In this document: piece by piece, positions 33,381-46,810 of the stretch
How the letters are laid out: every line of letters begins with the position of its first letter
Position numbering within the stretch: the stretch's first letter is position 1
Assembly (NCBI GenBank): GCA_008638375.1
Contig: VIRR01000545.1
Location: 53,501 to 117,500, forward strand
DNA length: 64,000 nucleotides
Reading direction: 5' to 3'
Source of the DNA: Nyssa sinensis
Taxonomy: Eukaryota; Streptophyta; Magnoliopsida; Cornales; Nyssaceae
Made by a program: the position numbers and the translations under genes
Notes under the pieces: generated by a model
Database searches by the model: none
What the model was told of the DNA's origin: nothing
Seen by the model: the letters and a program-made list of their open reading frames with translations, nothing else

Positions 33381-34616
33381 TACATCAATCAGAACAAGAC
33401 ATATCGGAACTGAACATGACGGAACGAAACGAAATAATATCAATCAGGAAAAGTCATATCGGAACTGAACATGACAGAAACAAACGAAACAATATCAATC
33501 AGGACAAGTCATATCGGAACTGAATATGACGGAAACAAACGAAACAATATCAATCAGGACAAGTCATATCAGAACTGAACATGACGGAAACAAACGAAAC
33601 AATATCAATCAGGACAAGTCATATCGAAACTGAATATGACGGAACAAAATGAAACAATATCAATCAGGACAAGTCATATCGGAACTGAATATGACGGAAC
33701 AAAATGAAAAAATATCAATCAGGACAAGTCATATCGGAACTGAATATGACGGAAACAAACGAAACAATATCAATCAGGACAAGTCATATCAGAACTGAAC
33801 ATGACGGAAACAAACGAAACAATATCAATCAGGACAAGTCATATCGAAACTGAATATGACGGAACAAAATGAAACAATATCAATCAGGACAAGTCATATC
33901 AGAACTGAACATGACGGAACAAAATGAAACAATACATCAATCAGATTAAGTCATATCGAAACTGAACATGACGGAAACAAACGAAACAATATCAATCAGG
34001 ACAAGTCATATCGAAACTGAATATGACGGAAACAAACGAAACAATATCAATCAGGACAAGTCATATCGAAACTGAATATGACGGGAACAAACGAAACAAT
34101 ATCAATCAGGACAAGTCATATCGAAACTGAATATGACGGAAACAAACGAAACAATATCAATCAGGACAAGTCATATCGAAACTGAATATGATGGAAACAA
34201 ATGAAACAATATCAATCAGGACAAGTCATATCGGAACTGAACATGACGGAACAAAATGAAACAATATCAATCAGGACAAGTCATATCGGAACTGAACATG
34301 ACGGGAACAAACGAAACAATATCAATCAGGACAAGTCATATCGAAACTGAATATGACGGAACAAAATGAAACAATATCAATCAGGACAAGTCATATCGAA
34401 ACTGAATATGACGGAACAAAATGAAACAATATCAATCAGGACAAGTCATATCGGAACTGAACATGACGGAAACAAACGAAACAATATCAATCAGTTGAAG
34501 ACGTATCGGAACTGAACATGTCGGAACAAACGGAGCAATACATCTATCAGAACAAGACATATCGGAATTGAACAGGACGGAACAAACTAGTACAATATTA
34601 ATCAGGACAAGGCATA
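33381..34616. repeat. 55-bp tandem repeat, about 20 copies (3' LTR of H)
   Basis: Units of about 52-55 bp with AATCAGGACAAGTCATATCG, then AACTGAATATGACGGAA, then CAAACGAAACAATATC. Units differ by a few bases and a one-base A(A)C length change, forming a mosaic of sub-types. It is about 275 bp longer than the array in the other LTR of the same element. Confidence 0.95.
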
Positions 34617-35239
34617 TGCTACTTTAAATATATGTTTTTCTTTTAAACAGTATAACGTTCAAAACAGTATAGTGCTTCAAAGTACAGTATCTAGACAGAA
34701 CTTATACACCAATTCAGGAGTCAGGTTTACTCACAAGACGCAACAGTACAGAATAAAACCATGACAGACCATACAACAGAACAAGACAGACCCGAACTGA
34801 ACAGGAGAACAGGACAGTACAAAATCAGGTTACGTGTAATGCCGTATGAAAAGTATGCATTCAGACAGTACAGTATACAAAACAGTACAGTAAATCAAAA
34901 TACAGTAACTAGACGGTGTACTTATACACCAAGTCAGAAGTTCCAGGTTACTCACAAACTGTTACGGTTATCTCCTTGCGCCAACAATCCGATAACTTCC
35001 AGATACGTCAGGCATCTCCATGTATATCCTGAACAATAATCATCAATCATATACAGATCAGAACTCATCCATTCAGGTCTCATTTGTCATCTTAGGTATC
35101 TATCGGTTTACCTAAGATAGCCTAGTAGCCTATCGCCCTCTCATCGGGTTTTATCCGGGGCCATTTTATTCTTAAATTAGGCTTAGCAGACATCAGGATT
35201 ATAACCTAAGTCATTTAGACTTCAATCGTTATCAGTCAG

Positions 35240-36400
35240 TTACTTCTTCAGCCTTAGGGGCAAAATGGTCATTTTATCATTCTTGTCCCAGACCCTGTCG
35301 TGGTCTTCGGAATAGTCTCTATATCTTAAGTACAAAGTTCTACGTCCTTTGGACTTCAATCGGTATCAGTTAGGTTCTCATTTTAACCATAGGGGCAAAA
35401 TGGTAATTTTGTCATTCTTGCCCCGGACCCAGTCGTGGTTCTTAGAATATCCCATATATCGTATACATGAAGTTCTAAGTCTTTTAGACTCTAATCGGTA
35501 TCAGTTGGGTACTTATTTAGTCTTAGGGGCAAAATGGTAATTTTGTCATTTTTGCCCCGGACCCTATCATGGTCCTCAGAACGTCCCATATATCTCATGT
35601 ATAAATTTGTAAGTCCCTTGGACTTCATTTGGTATCTGTTTTAGATCGTCGGGACACATCGGTCATTTCTCGTTTTACGCGTTAACTGTTCCGGAGTCTT
35701 ACTTAGCCCTTCAGTGTTCATAATTATCCCTATGATAATTTATCAGATCAGTTTGACCTTTATTTGACCTCTACTTGCACTTACTGTGCTCAGGGGTATT
35801 TTGGTCATTTTACGTTTTGTAAGATTCTGACTCCGAATCATTATTTAATCATGTTTACAGTCTCACCAGTATCTGGGCTCTATCGCTATCAATTTCGTCC
35901 CAATCGGACTTCATTTGGGCTTCGTACAGTATCAGGGGTAATTTGGTAATTTCACGTGTCATATTTTTCGGCACGTCAGTTCATAAAACGGACCTCACCA
36001 TTGGGTCCAGAGTGTCCGACATAATTAAGTTGGACTATCTGTTATGTTTAATTGACCCTAGGAATTATTAGGGGCAGTACGGTCATTTACACTTTATGTG
36101 TCTGTATTTTTCGGGACTTCGGTTCGTTAGACGGACCTCACTGTTGAGTTCAGAACGCCCGACATAGTCAAAATAGACTGTCTTTTATTTTTATTTGGGT
36201 CTGGTGTCATCAGGGGCAGTACAGTAATTTATCACTTACAGGTCTGTATTTTTCGGGACTGTATTTCCAAATTTGGACTGTACCATTGAGTCCAGAATAC
36301 TTGAAATAGTGAAAATACACTATTTATTTACTTAATTTTGACTCCGTTTGACATATTTAATGTCTAGGGGTAAAATTATAATTTTACCTATTTAATAAAA
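35240..36400. repeat. Degenerate ~140-bp array in LTR intron 1 of H (3' LTR)
   Basis: The core AGGGGCAAAATGGTAATTTT and its variants start near 35,246, 35,390, 35,524, 35,790, 35,932, 36,068, 36,208 and 36,365, i.e. at intervals of about 134-157 bp with one double interval. Between them are conserved GGACCTCACCATTGGGTCC-type boxes. The other LTR has it at about 42,070-43,230. Confidence 0.8.
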
Positions 36401-38070
36401 TAATTAAATAATTATTTTATTATTTAATTAATTTATTCAGGGCTTAAATGAAAGAGTTTTCCAAAATCTGGGCGACTGTGTAATTCCCCAAAACTGTTGG
36501 GGTCAAAAACCAATTTACAAAAGTTCTGGTTCAATTTTTTAATTTCAAACAGTGGACCATTGGGTTTTCAATTCAAAACCCTAAACCGGTCCCTTTATCA
36601 ACTAAATCAGCCGGTTCAGGTCCCCCAGAGAACCGGGATAACATATCCCTCATATCCCAAATTGGTCCTTATCCGTATACAGGTTTAGCCCCAATTCAGC
36701 CCCTTATTCACGGTTCGGACAGACCTAATCCCTAATTCAGATTTATTAACCGAGTTTCCAAACAGACTGGTTTTGATTTTAACACAAAACCTGTTTAACC
36801 GAAACGGTGCCGTTCCACTAAAGAGGTGGCACGCCCATGAGTGGACACGTGTCCGAGTCGACACGGTCTGCCCAAGCGAGTTGGACGAGTCGACTCCGTC
36901 TTCTTCATCAAATTACCCTCGGTTGCCCTAGTTTCTGCAGATTTCTTCTTCCAATTTCGTGCTATTTCAAGCACGGTTTTCAACATGTTTTGATTCCAAA
37001 ACATTTCTGGGAGTGATTACAACAACATAGCATCATTTTCATGCTTCGAATCCACGGATTAAGCTCTGTATAGCCGATTATCATGAGGGATTTCAGTTTG
37101 GTCGTGTGGCCTTGTTCCTCAACCAAATCGCACACGGTTTGGTTCTTTGTGACCGTGTGTTCATGGGGATCAATATCCCATTTATAAATTTCAGTTTTAG
37201 GGCCTATTCCAGATTTTGGATTCCATGGCCGAGACCTATAGGTTCGGTTTTGAGGGTCTAAACTCAGGCAATGGGGTCGCGGGTCAGTGGTTTTTGAACC
37301 CCCTCAGTGTATAGATCACTTATAAACCATCAAAACTTGGTTTTATGGAGGTCGAATCAGACCTGCAATTCTTGGTCCATCCATGGTGGACTTAGGTACG
37401 GTCAGTGGGTTTTCAAGCCCTGTTGGCCTACTAAATTGACCCTGATGTTTCTAGTGTCAAGAGGGTTTCGTGCATGCATTTTAAAGGATTCAAAACCATC
37501 AAAAATAGCAACAAGTTTTAAACAGAAAATTTAGCAAATTTGAGGTGTTACCTCTTGGTTCGGGCCACTGCTCCTACACGGCTCAGTCCAGATTTTTGGC
37601 ACCTCAGGTGTGCCTCGGTCAGTCTTGCCTCAGTTCCCCTCCTCTTGATGCATCTCCCATGGACATGCATATACACCATGTTTCACACACACGGCTTCTC
37701 ACAAATGGCTTGGAATCTCCCTCTCTATAACCCAATCTCTCTCTATAAAATCAGCATTACAATCTCTCTACAGTTCTGATTTTTTTTCCCTCCATGCATA
37801 TATGGAGATTGTGTAAATGCAAATCTGATTTTTCTTGTTCAATACATCTCCCAACCTCATGATTAATTTGCATGTATTTTGGTTGGAGGAGAGGTCATCA
37901 TGTGGTGTATAGGCATGATGATCTAGGGTGCATAGGCATGATGGCCTAGGGGCATAGGGTGATGCATGGATGAGGTGTTGCATGCTTGTCCATTGGCCAC
38001 TTTGGGGAGAGGCCAAATCAGATTTACACTTATATACATATCTTTGTACATATATACACAAAAGTGTTCC

Positions 38071-38133
38071 TAGCCTAGGTGGTAATTTTTTTGGTAAACT
38101 AAATTTTGCCTAGTTTGGTCAAGGGATCAAATC
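38071..38133 (+). other. tRNA-like Pol III promoter module, antisense in LTR of H
   Basis: TAGCCTAGGTG (38,071-38,081) matches A-box TRGYNNARNNG exactly and GATCAAATC (38,125-38,133) matches B-box GWTCRANNC exactly, 44 bp apart. The second copy is at 44,900-44,961. Confidence 0.5.
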
Positions 38134-38557
38134 CCCTTGGCCACATTTTTGGTCTTTTTCCCTATTTCGGGCTTAGGCCCTGTTTGGCTGCGCATTAATT
38201 CGATTTCAATGTTTCTTCCATAACTTTCATTCCGTAACTCCTTTTTCGATGCGGTTTCTTCCGAGGGTTCCGTATTTCAGTATTCTTCAGTGTCAGAGGT
38301 TCCGTGTCATTTATTAATCATTCGGAATTTCCCGGGTTAGCTAATTCGGGTTTCGTTAGTATTAAAACGGCGTTATTTCACCGAATTAATCAGTAATTTG
38401 AGTTCAGGTAAAGTACCCTTCCCTCCAGACATTTTCTTTATTTAATCGGTCTATGGCGACCGTCGGGATTATGATTAATTCCCTAAATCATTCTGTAAGT
38501 CGGTATTAATTAATAGTTATTAATTAATTATTAATTTCACGGAATCGGGGTGTTACA

Positions 38558-38595
38558 TCCTACCCCTCTTCAGAAAAGTTTTGTCCTCAAAACTT
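38558..38595 (-). other. Polypurine tract and pre-PPT hairpin of element H
   Basis: In plus reading, pyrimidine tract TCCTACCCCTCTTC abuts the LTR end at 38,557. AAGTTTTG-TCCT-CAAAACTT (38,576-38,595) is a perfect 8-bp stem, the same position relative to the LTR as in B, A and I. Confidence 0.8.
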
Positions 38596-39274
38596 GTTTG
38601 GTCTTATCTAGGAGGTCCTATCGTCATAGTCTCCCTTTCTAATTCGTCTATCGGATCATCCTGTCATTCCAGATATTGTTCTCTATCGGGAAGATATTTT
38701 ATATCAGTTTCACACAGATTCTATGTCAGATACAGGTATTTCCCATTTGGTCAGATTGTACAACCATAATGGTATAATCTCTTCAAGATCTGATCATCAG
38801 ACCCATATTACATCAGATCAACCAGGCGATCATCCTCAAACAGGCAGAAATCATCTACTAAGATCACTTAATCACATATGATCCCACAAGTGATTCATCT
38901 GATATCCCTAGTCACAAGCATCATTGCCAGAGTCAGCATACTTACAGTCATTTTCCTTTCGGTTGTTGGGTCTATAATTATTCGTATGGACATATCTCCA
39001 AGTATCATGAGTCTACAACCTTAAATCATTCCAATCCAGATCAGATTCGGAAATTCCAGTCCTCAGATACCTCAAAATTATAGGCCTATTGTCTATTACG
39101 AAGACCTTTACAATTCCACGTCAGATCTCCAAAAGTGGAACTCAGTATTTATGGCTCAGGTACTCTGTGGTCCTTAATTCATAACCTAATGCTCTGATAT
39201 TGCTCTGTGATACTAGTTGATCTCCAAAATTTCACCAACTTCAGTTATGAGAATCTTAATTATCTCCAACCTTT
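38596..39274 (-). mobile_element. Non-coding interior of element H
   Basis: The interior between hairpin and primer site is under 0.7 kb. I find no gag, protease, RT or integrase motif in any frame. A second, degenerate TATCAGAGCATTAGG-type sequence (plus 39,180-39,205) resembles the primer-site region and may be a small duplication. Presumably the interior keeps only packaging signals. Confidence 0.8.
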
Positions 39275-39286
39275 GCTCTGATACCA
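39275..39286 (-). other. Primer-binding site of element H (tRNA-iMet)
   Basis: GCTCTGATACCA in plus reading, i.e. TGGTATCAGAGC on the element strand, three bases from the LTR at 39,290. Confidence 0.92.
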
Positions 39287-39289
39287 CCT

Positions 39290-42200
39290 TGTCACATCCC
39301 GAACCCCACCCTACGCGGATGTCGAGGACGTGATGCCAGTCAGTCGCCACGCGACCAACCGAAGGCAATTTCTGAACTTTTCAGTGAATTGCACTCCGAC
39401 TGTAGGGTCAGATGCAGCGTAATTTAAAAAAACTTTTTGTGAAGGGAATGCAACTCATGTATCCACCGTAGGATATGTATCACACAGAGCAAGTCTAAAA
39501 TCCAACAGCTAACAATTCTAACCTCAGAGCATATCTATAATCCGACATATAACAACAGAGCAGAACTATAATCTCTAGAGTACCGTTTAAATCCATGAGC
39601 CATGTCTATATCTAGTACATACCAGTCAAGTCAGTCGTATTACATCACTCACCTGATTAAACAGATTCAATCCTCAATAATCCAGTCTCCACTGATCAGT
39701 GCCATCAGATCCAACAGATATCATTCCTGAAAAATGTTAGGGAATGGGGTGAGCTTCGAAAAGCCCAATGAGTAACACAGGTTCCCTGTCATGGGTTTCA
39801 AAACCATTTCTTGTTTACAAAGCACAAGGGTAGTTCAGTTGTTTCTGAAATAGCAGTTTTATAAATCTACTTTAAATGCAGTTTCAGTAGAATAAAGCAG
39901 GACTGAACTAAACGGAACAACAAATCAGAATAGACGGAACAGTGCATGATGCCAATATCAATGAGAGTATAGGCAATTAATTCAAATATTAGAACAGATC
40001 AGTACTGAGCGGAACATAACAGGGCATATCAATAATATATCAGTTAGGCGCGTAATCAAGCCTACTTATGCCAAACCGCTCATAAACAGAATGGTACCCA
40101 GAGTCAGACACATCATAGCAGAACAAAATCAGATAGACCATAAAATGGAACAAGACAGACCGAACAAAATAATAGTAGGACGGGACAAAATCATGCCGCG
40201 TACAATACATTATAAAAGTTTGCATTTAAAAACATGCATTCAGACAGTATAACTTTTAAAATCGTACAGTGCATCAAAATACAGTATCTATGCAGTAACT
40301 TATATACCCAGTCAAGAATTCGGACAAATCATAACGGAACTGGACCATATATCAATCAAGACAGACAGATTATTAACGGACGGTACATAACGGGATCAGA
40401 CGGAACAAAATACCGGTTCGAGTCACAGGCATAATCAAGGACAGAGGCATAACAAAACGGATCATAACGGGACAAAACAGAGCAATACATCAATCAGAAC
40501 AAGACATATCGGAACTGAACATGACGGAACGAACGAAATAATATCAATCAGGAAAAGTCATATCGGAACTGAACATGACAGAAACAAACGAAACAATATC
40601 AATCAGGACAAGTCATATCGGAACTGAATATGACGGAAACAAACGAAACAATATCAATCAGGACAAGTCATATCAGAACTGAACATGACGGAAACAAACG
40701 AAACAATATCAATCAGGACAAGTCATATCGAAACTGAATATGACGGAACAAAATGAAACAATATCAATCAGGACAAGTCATATCGGAACTGAACATGACG
40801 GAACAAAATGAAACAATACATCAATCAGATTAAGTCATATCGAAACTGAACATGACGGAAACAAACGAAACAATATCAATCAGGACAAGTCATATCGAAA
40901 CTGAATATGACGGAAACAAACGAAACAATATCAATCAGGACAAGTCATATCGAAACTGAATATGACGGGAACAAACGAAACAATATCAATCAGGACAAGT
41001 CATATCGAAACTGAATATGACGGAAACAAACGAAACAATATCAATCAGGACAAGTCATATCGAAACTGAATATGACGGAAACAAACGAAACAATATCAAT
41101 CAGGACAAGTCATATCGGAACTGAACATGACGGGAACAAACGAAACAATATCAATCAGGACAAGTCATATCGAAACTGAATATGACGGAACAAAATGAAA
41201 CAATATCAATCAGGACAAGTCATATCGAAACTGAATATGACGGAACAAAATGAAACAATATCAATCAGGACAAGTCATATCGGAACTGAACATGACGGAA
41301 ACAAACGAAACAATATCAATCAGTTGAAGACGTATCGGAACTGAACATGTCGGAACAAACGGAGCAATACATCTATCAGAACAAGACATATCGGAATTGA
41401 ACAGGACGGAACAAACTAGTACAATATTAATCAGGACAAGGCATATGCTACTTTAAATATATGTTTTTCTTTTAAACAGTATAACGTTCAAAACAGTATA
41501 GTGCTTCAAAGTACAGTATCTAGACAGAACTTATACACCAATTCAGGAGTCAGGTTTACTCACAAGACGCAACAGTACAGAATAAAACCATGACAGACCA
41601 TACAACAGAACAAGACAGACCCGAACTGAACAGGAGAACAGGACAGTACAAAATCAGGTTACGTGTAATGCCGTATGAAAAGTATGCATTCAGACAGTAC
41701 AGTATACAAAACAGTACAGTAAATCAAAATACAGTAACTAGACGGTGTACTTATACACCAAGTCAGAAGTTCCAGGTTACTCACAAACTGTTACGGTTAT
41801 CTCCTTGCGCCAACAATCCGATAACTTCCAGATACGTCAGGCATCTCCATGTATATCCTGAACAATAATCATCAATCATATACAGATCAGAACTCATCCA
41901 TTCAGGTCTCATTTGTCATCTTAGGTATCTATCGGTTTACCTAAGATAGCCTAGTAGCCTATCGCCCTCTCATCGGGTTTTATCCGGGGCCATTTTATTC
42001 TTAAATTAGGCTTAGCAGACATCAGGATTATAACCTAAGTCATTTAGACTTCAATCGTTATCAGTCAGTTACTTCTTCAGCCTTAGGGGCAAAATGGTCA
42101 TTTTATCATTCTTGTCCCAGACCCTGTCGTGGTCTTCGGAATAGTCTCTATATCTTAAGTACAAAGTTCTACGTCCTTTGGACTTCAATCGGTATCAGTT

Positions 42201-45200
42201 AGGTTCTCATTTTAACCATAGGGGCAAAATGGTAATTTTGTCATTCTTGCCCCGGACCCAGTCGTGGTTCTTAGAATATCCCATATATCGTATACATGAA
42301 GTTCTAAGTCTTTTAGACTCTAATCGGTATCAGTTGGGTACTTATTTAGTCTTAGGGGCAAAATGGTAATTTTGTCATTTTTGCCCCGGACCCTATCATG
42401 GTCCTCAGAACGTCCCATATATCTCATGTATAAATTTGTAAGTCCCTTGGACTTCATTTGGTATCTGTTTTAGATCGTCGGGACACATCGGTCATTTCTC
42501 GTTTTACGCGTTAACTGTTCCGGAGTCTTACTTAGCCCTTCAGTGTTCATAATTATCCCTATGATAATTTATCAGATCAGTTTGACCTTTATTTGACCTC
42601 TACTTGCACTTACTGTGCTCAGGGGTATTTTGGTCATTTTACGTTTTGTAAGATTCTGACTCCGAATCATTATTTAATCATGTTTACAGTCTCACCAGTA
42701 TCTGGGCTCTATCGCTATCAATTTCGTCCCAATCGGACTTCATTTGGGCTTCGTACAGTATCAGGGGTAATTTGGTAATTTCACGTGTCATATTTTTCGG
42801 CACGTCAGTTCATAAAACGGACCTCACCATTGGGTCCAGAGTGTCCGACATAATTAAGTTGGACTATCTGTTATGTTTAATTGACCCTAGGAATTATTAG
42901 GGGCAGTACGGTCATTTACACTTTATGTGTCTGTATTTTTCGGGACTTCGGTTCGTTAGACGGACCTCACTGTTGAGTTCAGAACGCCCGACATAGTCAA
43001 AATAGACTGTCTTTTATTTTTATTTGGGTCTGGTGTCATCAGGGGCAGTACAGTAATTTATCACTTGCAGGTCTGTATTTTTCGGGACTGTATTTCCAAA
43101 TTTGGACTGTACCATTGAGTCCAGAATACTTGAAATAGTGAAAATACACTATTTATTTACTTAATTTTGACTCCGTTTGACATATTTAATGTCTAGGGGT
43201 AAAATTATAATTTTACCTATTTAATAAAATAATTAAATAATTATTTTATTATTTAATTAATTTATTCAGGGCTTAAATGAAAGAGTTTTCCAAAATCTGG
43301 GCGACTGTGTAATTCCCCAAAACTGTTGGGGTCAAAAACCAATTTACAAAAGTTCTGGTTCAATTTTTTAATTTCAAACAGTGGACCATTGGGTTTTCAA
43401 TTCAAAACCCTAAACCGGTCCCTTTATCAACTAAATCAGCCGGTTCAGGTCCCCCAGAGAACCGGGATAACATATCCCTCATATCCCAAATTGGTCCTTA
43501 TCCGTATACAGGTTTAGCCCCAATTCAGCCCCTTATTCACGGTTCGGACAGACCTAATCCCTAATTCAGATTTATTAACCGAGTTTCCAAACAGACTGGT
43601 TTTGATTTTAACACAAAACCTGTTTAACCGAAACGGTGCCGTTCCACTAAAGAGGTGGCACGCCCATGAGTGGACACGTGTCCGAGTCGACACGGTCTGC
43701 CCAAGCGAGTTGGACGAGTCGACTCCGTCTTCTTCATCAAATTACCCTCGGTTGCCCTAGTTTCTGCAGATTTCTTCTTCCAATTTCGTGCTATTTCAAG
43801 CACGGTTTTCAACATGTTTTGATTCCAAAACATTTCTGGGAGTGATTACAACAACATAGCATCATTTTCATGCTTCGAATCCACGGATTAAGCTCTGTAT
43901 AGCCGATTATCATGAGGGATTTCAGTTTGGTCGTGTGGCCTTGTTCCTCAACCAAATCGCACACGGTTTGGTTCTTTGTGACCGTGTGTTCATGGGGATC
44001 AATATCCCATTTATAAATTTCAGTTTTAGGGCCTATTCCAGATTTTGGATTCCATGGCCGAGACCTATAGGTTCGGTTTTGAGGGTCTAAACTCAGGCAA
44101 TGGGGTCGCGGGTCAGTGGTTTTTGAACCCCCTCAGTGTATAGATCACTTATAAACCATCAAAACTTGGTTTTATGGAGGTCGAATCAGACCTGCAATTC
44201 TTGGTCCATCCATGGTGGACTTAGGTACGGTCAGTGGGTTTTCAAGCCCTGTTGGCCTACTAAATTGACCCTGATGTTTCTAGTGTCAAGAGGGTTTCGT
44301 GCATGCATTTTAAAGGATTCAAAACCATCAAAAATAGCAACAAGTTTTAAACAGAAAATTTAGCAAATTTGAGGTGTTACCTCTTGGTTCGGGCCACTGC
44401 TCCTACACGGCTCAGTCCAGATTTTTGGCACCTCAGGTGTGCCTCAGTCAGTCTTGCCTCAGTTCCCCTCCTCTTGATGCATCTCCCATGGACATGCATA
44501 TACACCATGTTTCACACACACGGCTTCTCACAAATGGCTTGGAATCTCCCTCTCTATAACCCAATCTCTCTCTATAAAATCAGCATTACAGTCTCTCTAC
44601 AGTTCTGATTTTTTTTCCCTCCATGCATATATGGAGATTGTGTAAATGCAAATCTGATTTTTCTTGTTCAATACATCTCCCAACCTCATGATTAATTTGC
44701 ATGTATTTTGGTTGGAGGAGAGGTCATCATGTGGTGTATAGGCATGATGATCTAGGGTGCATAGGCATGATGGCCTAGGGGCATAGGGTGATGCATGGAT
44801 GAGGTGTTGCATGCTTGTCCATTGGCCACTTTGGGGAGAGGCCAAATCAGATTTACACTTATATACATATCTTTGTACATATATACACAAAAGTGTTCCT
44901 AGCCTAGGTGGTAATTTTTTGGTAAACTAAATTTTGCCTAGTTTGGTCAAGGGATCAAATCCCCTTGGCCACATTTTTGGTCTTTTTCCCTATTTCGGGC
45001 TTAGGCCCTGTTTGGCTGCGCATTAATTCGATTTCAATGTTTCTTCCATAACTTTCATTCCGTAACTCCTTTTTCGATGCGGTTTCTTCCGAGGGTTCCG
45101 TATTTCAGTATTCTTCAGTGTCAGAGGTTCCGTGTCATTTATTAATCATTCGGAATTTCCCGGGTTAGCTAATTCGGGTTTCGTTAGTATTAAAACGGCG

Positions 45201-45385
45201 TTATTTCACCGAATTAATCAGTAATTTGAGTTCAGGTAAAGTACCCTTCCCTCCAGACATTTTCTTTATTTAATCGGTCTATGGCGACCGTCGGGATTAT
45301 GATTAATTCCCTAAATCATTCTGTAAGTCGGTATTAATTAATAGTTATTAATTAATTATTAATTTCACGGAATCGGGGTGTTACA
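39290..45385 (-). repeat. 5' LTR of element H (6,096 bp)
   Basis: Near-identical to 32,185-38,557. The main difference is a 55-bp array with about five fewer units (40,486-41,446). Contains a second tRNA-like module at 44,900-44,961. Confidence 0.93.
40486..41446. repeat. 55-bp tandem repeat, about 15 copies (5' LTR of H)
   Basis: Same unit types and same first and last units as 33,381-34,616. The copy number is lower, with the missing units internal. Confidence 0.93.
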
Positions 45386-45390
45386 AAATC

Positions 45391-45754
45391 TATAATCAAA
45401 CAGCTAATAACTCTAACCACAGAACACATCTATAGCAGATATATAACACAGAGCATATCAAATTCCTCTAGAGTTCCATTACCATGAGCCATGTCCCTAC
45501 ACATCTATTACATATGAATAAGTCATTTATATCATCACACTCACCTGAATAGTCAGAATCAATCTATTAGAACCCAAGTCTCCACATATTATTGCCATCA
45601 GATCCTTACTTGGGAATGCCTCTCAGCCTACTAGTATCATCTCCTTATGCCTTCTAATCCAATGGAGATACAACCTGAAAAATGTTAAATAATGGAATGA
45701 GCTTAAACAAGCTCAATGAGTAACATAGGTTCCTGCCATGGGTTTCAAAACCAG

Positions 45755-45790
<36 letters not shown>

Positions 45791-46777
45791 TGCTCAAATG
45801 CAGCTCAAGTAGAACAACGTAATGCAAGAGAACAAATCAGATCAACATAGAACCAAATAGAATGGATCAATACTGAATACCAATCAAACAACGGTATATC
45901 AACGAATGTGCCTGAACCTTCCCCAGGCGATGTGGGATGGCAGTACTTCCCATCCACCCCCTCACATGGAGGGCCTCATATCGCACACCTCTGGCTGAGG
46001 TCGGTATCAGAACGGAATAGATATAGCTCCAATAGGACGTATACAACTCAAATAGAATGGATACAGCTCAAAGTGCCTGAACCTTCCCCAGTAATGTGGG
46101 ATGCCGCACAAGATAATCTGTCAGTCACCCACCCCACACATGGAGGCCCATGTCCCCACAGCACACTACCGGGTCGGTATCAGAGCGGAACAGACAGGAT
46201 TGAGCGGATGCTGAGTTCTGGGCGTCCCACAGAGCCAGCTATCCATCTAGTGATATACTCAATCCCGAGGGGCCCAAGACTCAACATGACAAGATAAACA
46301 CGAATCAGACTCCAATAACATAGAGAAGTTAGAACAATAGGCTCCAACAAAATCAGAATATGAGATATCAAGAAGTAGGATAGAATCATGCCAAATGTAG
46401 TACAATACAAGGAATATGCATGAAAACAAGTGCATTAAAACAATGCAGTGTATAAAACAGTTCAGCATATAAAGCAGTTTAGTATACAGAAAATATACAC
46501 CAAGTTAGGAGTCCGAGTTACTCACAGTTCGTTGAAACTAATTCGGAATCCCTTCCAGCTGATCCTAGATCCAAGTGTCCTAGAACAGTGAATGCAGTCA
46601 TTAGTTACTAATTACCTATTAGTTTAAGGTAGCATTTTGTTTAAAGGGGATGTTATTTACCTACAGGTTATGAAAATGAAGAAAGTACGGCATGGTCAAT
46701 CCCATAATTTCCTTAGCTATGATAATCACTTTCCTTTAGAGATTATCCCAATCAAATGTGGCCACCTGATTTTCTTA

Positions 46778-46810
<33 letters not shown>

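Larger units (their letters stand above)
32185..38557 (-). repeat. 3' LTR of element H (6,373 bp)
   Basis: Starts TGTCACATCCCGAACCCC and ends CGGAATCGGGGTGTTACA in plus reading. In LTR sense: antisense tRNA-like module near the start, CT/GA-rich first-exon region (about 37,560-37,800), donor CAAGAG/GTAACACC near 37,553, intron with ~140-bp repeats, a short exon ending near 34,963 before GTGAGTAACC, and the 55-bp variable repeat in the last intron. No coding gene recognised; the frames present are repeated exactly in the other LTR because the LTRs are near copies. Confidence 0.93.
32185..45385 (-). mobile_element. Element H: large-LTR, tiny-interior non-autonomous retrotransposon, TSD AAATC
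   Basis: Complete element in minus orientation, flanked by AAATC at 32,180-32,184 and 45,386-45,390. The 5' LTR is 39,290-45,385 (6,096 bp), the 3' LTR 32,185-38,557 (6,373 bp), and the interior only 732 bp. It has a primer-binding site, polypurine tract and intact LTR termini but no gag or pol, so it must have moved with proteins supplied in trans. Outside the variable repeat the two LTRs differ at very few positions by eye, making it the youngest insertion in the window along with element I. Confidence 0.95.

Noticed and set aside
33381..34616. CRISPR-like array of 55-bp units
   Set aside because: There are no unique spacers between constant repeats; units are contiguous and diverge throughout. 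It is a tandem minisatellite in a plant LTR.
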